Source: Phycisphaera mikurensis NBRC 102666 (GTDB lineage: Bacteria > Planctomycetota > Phycisphaerae > Phycisphaerales > SM1A02). Taken from it: a stretch of DNA of 6,194 bases. Below the pieces are notes generated by a model, which was not told where the DNA came from, did not search any database, and saw only the letters and a program-made list of their open reading frames with translations. Position numbers and translations under genes: made by a program. The DNA lies in NCBI GenBank assembly GCA_945870475.1, contig CAMBSR010000139.1:1-6194 (forward strand). The letters are read 5' to 3'. Position 1 is the first letter of the stretch. Every line of letters starts with the position of its first letter. Below, piece after piece: positions 5,879-6,194 of the stretch.

Positions 5879-6194
5879 ATGAACACGCCCGCCACCGCGC
5901 ACGCCCCCGCCTCCACCTTCGTCCCCGCCGTGCTCGACGGCAGCAAGTGGCCCGCGCTCGAGCCGTACTACACGCAGCTCATCGGGCGCACCCTCCACGA
6001 CTCCGCCTCGCTCGAGCGGCTGCTCCTCGACCGCAGCGAGCTCGACGCCGCCGCGGAAGAGGCCGCCGCCAACCTCTACATCCAGATGACCCGCCACACC
6101 GACGACGAGCTCGCGCGCACGCGCTACCTGGAGTTCGTCGAGGGAGTGGAGCCCGAGCTCAAGAAGGTGGGCTTCGCGCTCGACCGCAAGATCG
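5879..6194 (+). CDS. M3-family oligoendopeptidase (PepF-like), N-terminal part only
   Basis: The first 105 codons of a gene that leaves the right edge. The visible protein is a short low-complexity Ala/Pro leader (1-18), then a helical region resembling the N-terminal domain of M3-family oligoendopeptidases. Recognisable elements are WPALEPYYTQLIGR (24-37), an acidic helix with LLLDRSELDAAAEEAA (48-63), YIQMTRHTDDELARTRYLEF (67-86) and a following VEPEL (90-94). These enzymes are zinc metallopeptidases, usually about 550-650 residues and cytoplasmic, that cut short peptides. The catalytic HEXXH motif lies far downstream and cannot be seen, so activity is not shown. There is no signal peptide or membrane helix. 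ATG 5879 is supported by GAGGAA upstream. Family assignment rests on the general pattern of the N-terminal region and is fairly but not fully secure. Confidence 0.8.
   Translation, partial: MNTPATAHAPASTFVPAVLDGSKWPALEPYYTQLIGRTLHDSASLERLLLDRSELDAAAEEAAANLYIQMTRHTDDELARTRYLEFVEGVEPELKKVGFALDRKI

Noticed and set aside
5486..6097. Minus-strand open frame of 203 codons opposite ispE end and peptidase start
   Set aside because: It spans an intergenic gap and two identified genes on the opposite strand, with Gly/Arg/Val-rich sequence and no motif.

Overview
The window is about 6.2 kb of GC-rich bacterial DNA with four protein-coding genes and almost no non-coding space. Two genes read leftward (a very large membrane-anchored envelope-type protein, and nadA). 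Two read rightward (ispE, and the start of an M3-family oligopeptidase). The pairs diverge from a 100-bp gap at 4765-4864. I see no rRNA, tRNA, CRISPR array, insertion sequence or phage gene.

Organism: the DNA suggests a GC-rich diderm bacterium using the MEP isoprenoid route and de novo NAD synthesis. A planctomycete of the Phycisphaerae type is my best guess, from the overall feel of the NadA, IspE and M3 proteins and the large AsmA/TamB-like protein. This is a low-confidence inference; nothing in the sequence is a lineage marker.

Layout: positions 1-3524 (minus strand) are one uninterrupted reading frame of 1174 complete codons, starting with GTG and running off the left edge. It has one N-terminal membrane helix, no cysteine that I could find, and at least four diverged internal repeats of about 200 residues. 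Long open frames on the plus strand over this region are shadows. Four bases upstream lies the stop codon of nadA (3529-4764, minus), quinolinate synthase with its cluster-binding cysteines. The divergent gap has a -10-like hexamer exactly 7 nt before each start codon, suggesting leaderless transcripts, and an operator-like inverted repeat between them. ispE (4865-5758, plus) is a complete GHMP kinase of the MEP pathway. A 120-bp gap with a perfect 16-bp palindrome follows, then the first 105 codons of an M3-family oligoendopeptidase (5879 onward), which has a good ribosome binding site.

Functionally, nadA and ispE are housekeeping biosynthesis genes. The large protein is probably translated from the nadA transcript and may work in the cell envelope, perhaps in lipid transport like TamB/AsmA proteins. 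No defence or mobile system is visible. The most unusual items are the giant repeat protein, the apparently leaderless divergent promoter pair, and the two intergenic palindromes sharing the half-site ATCCC/GGGAT.
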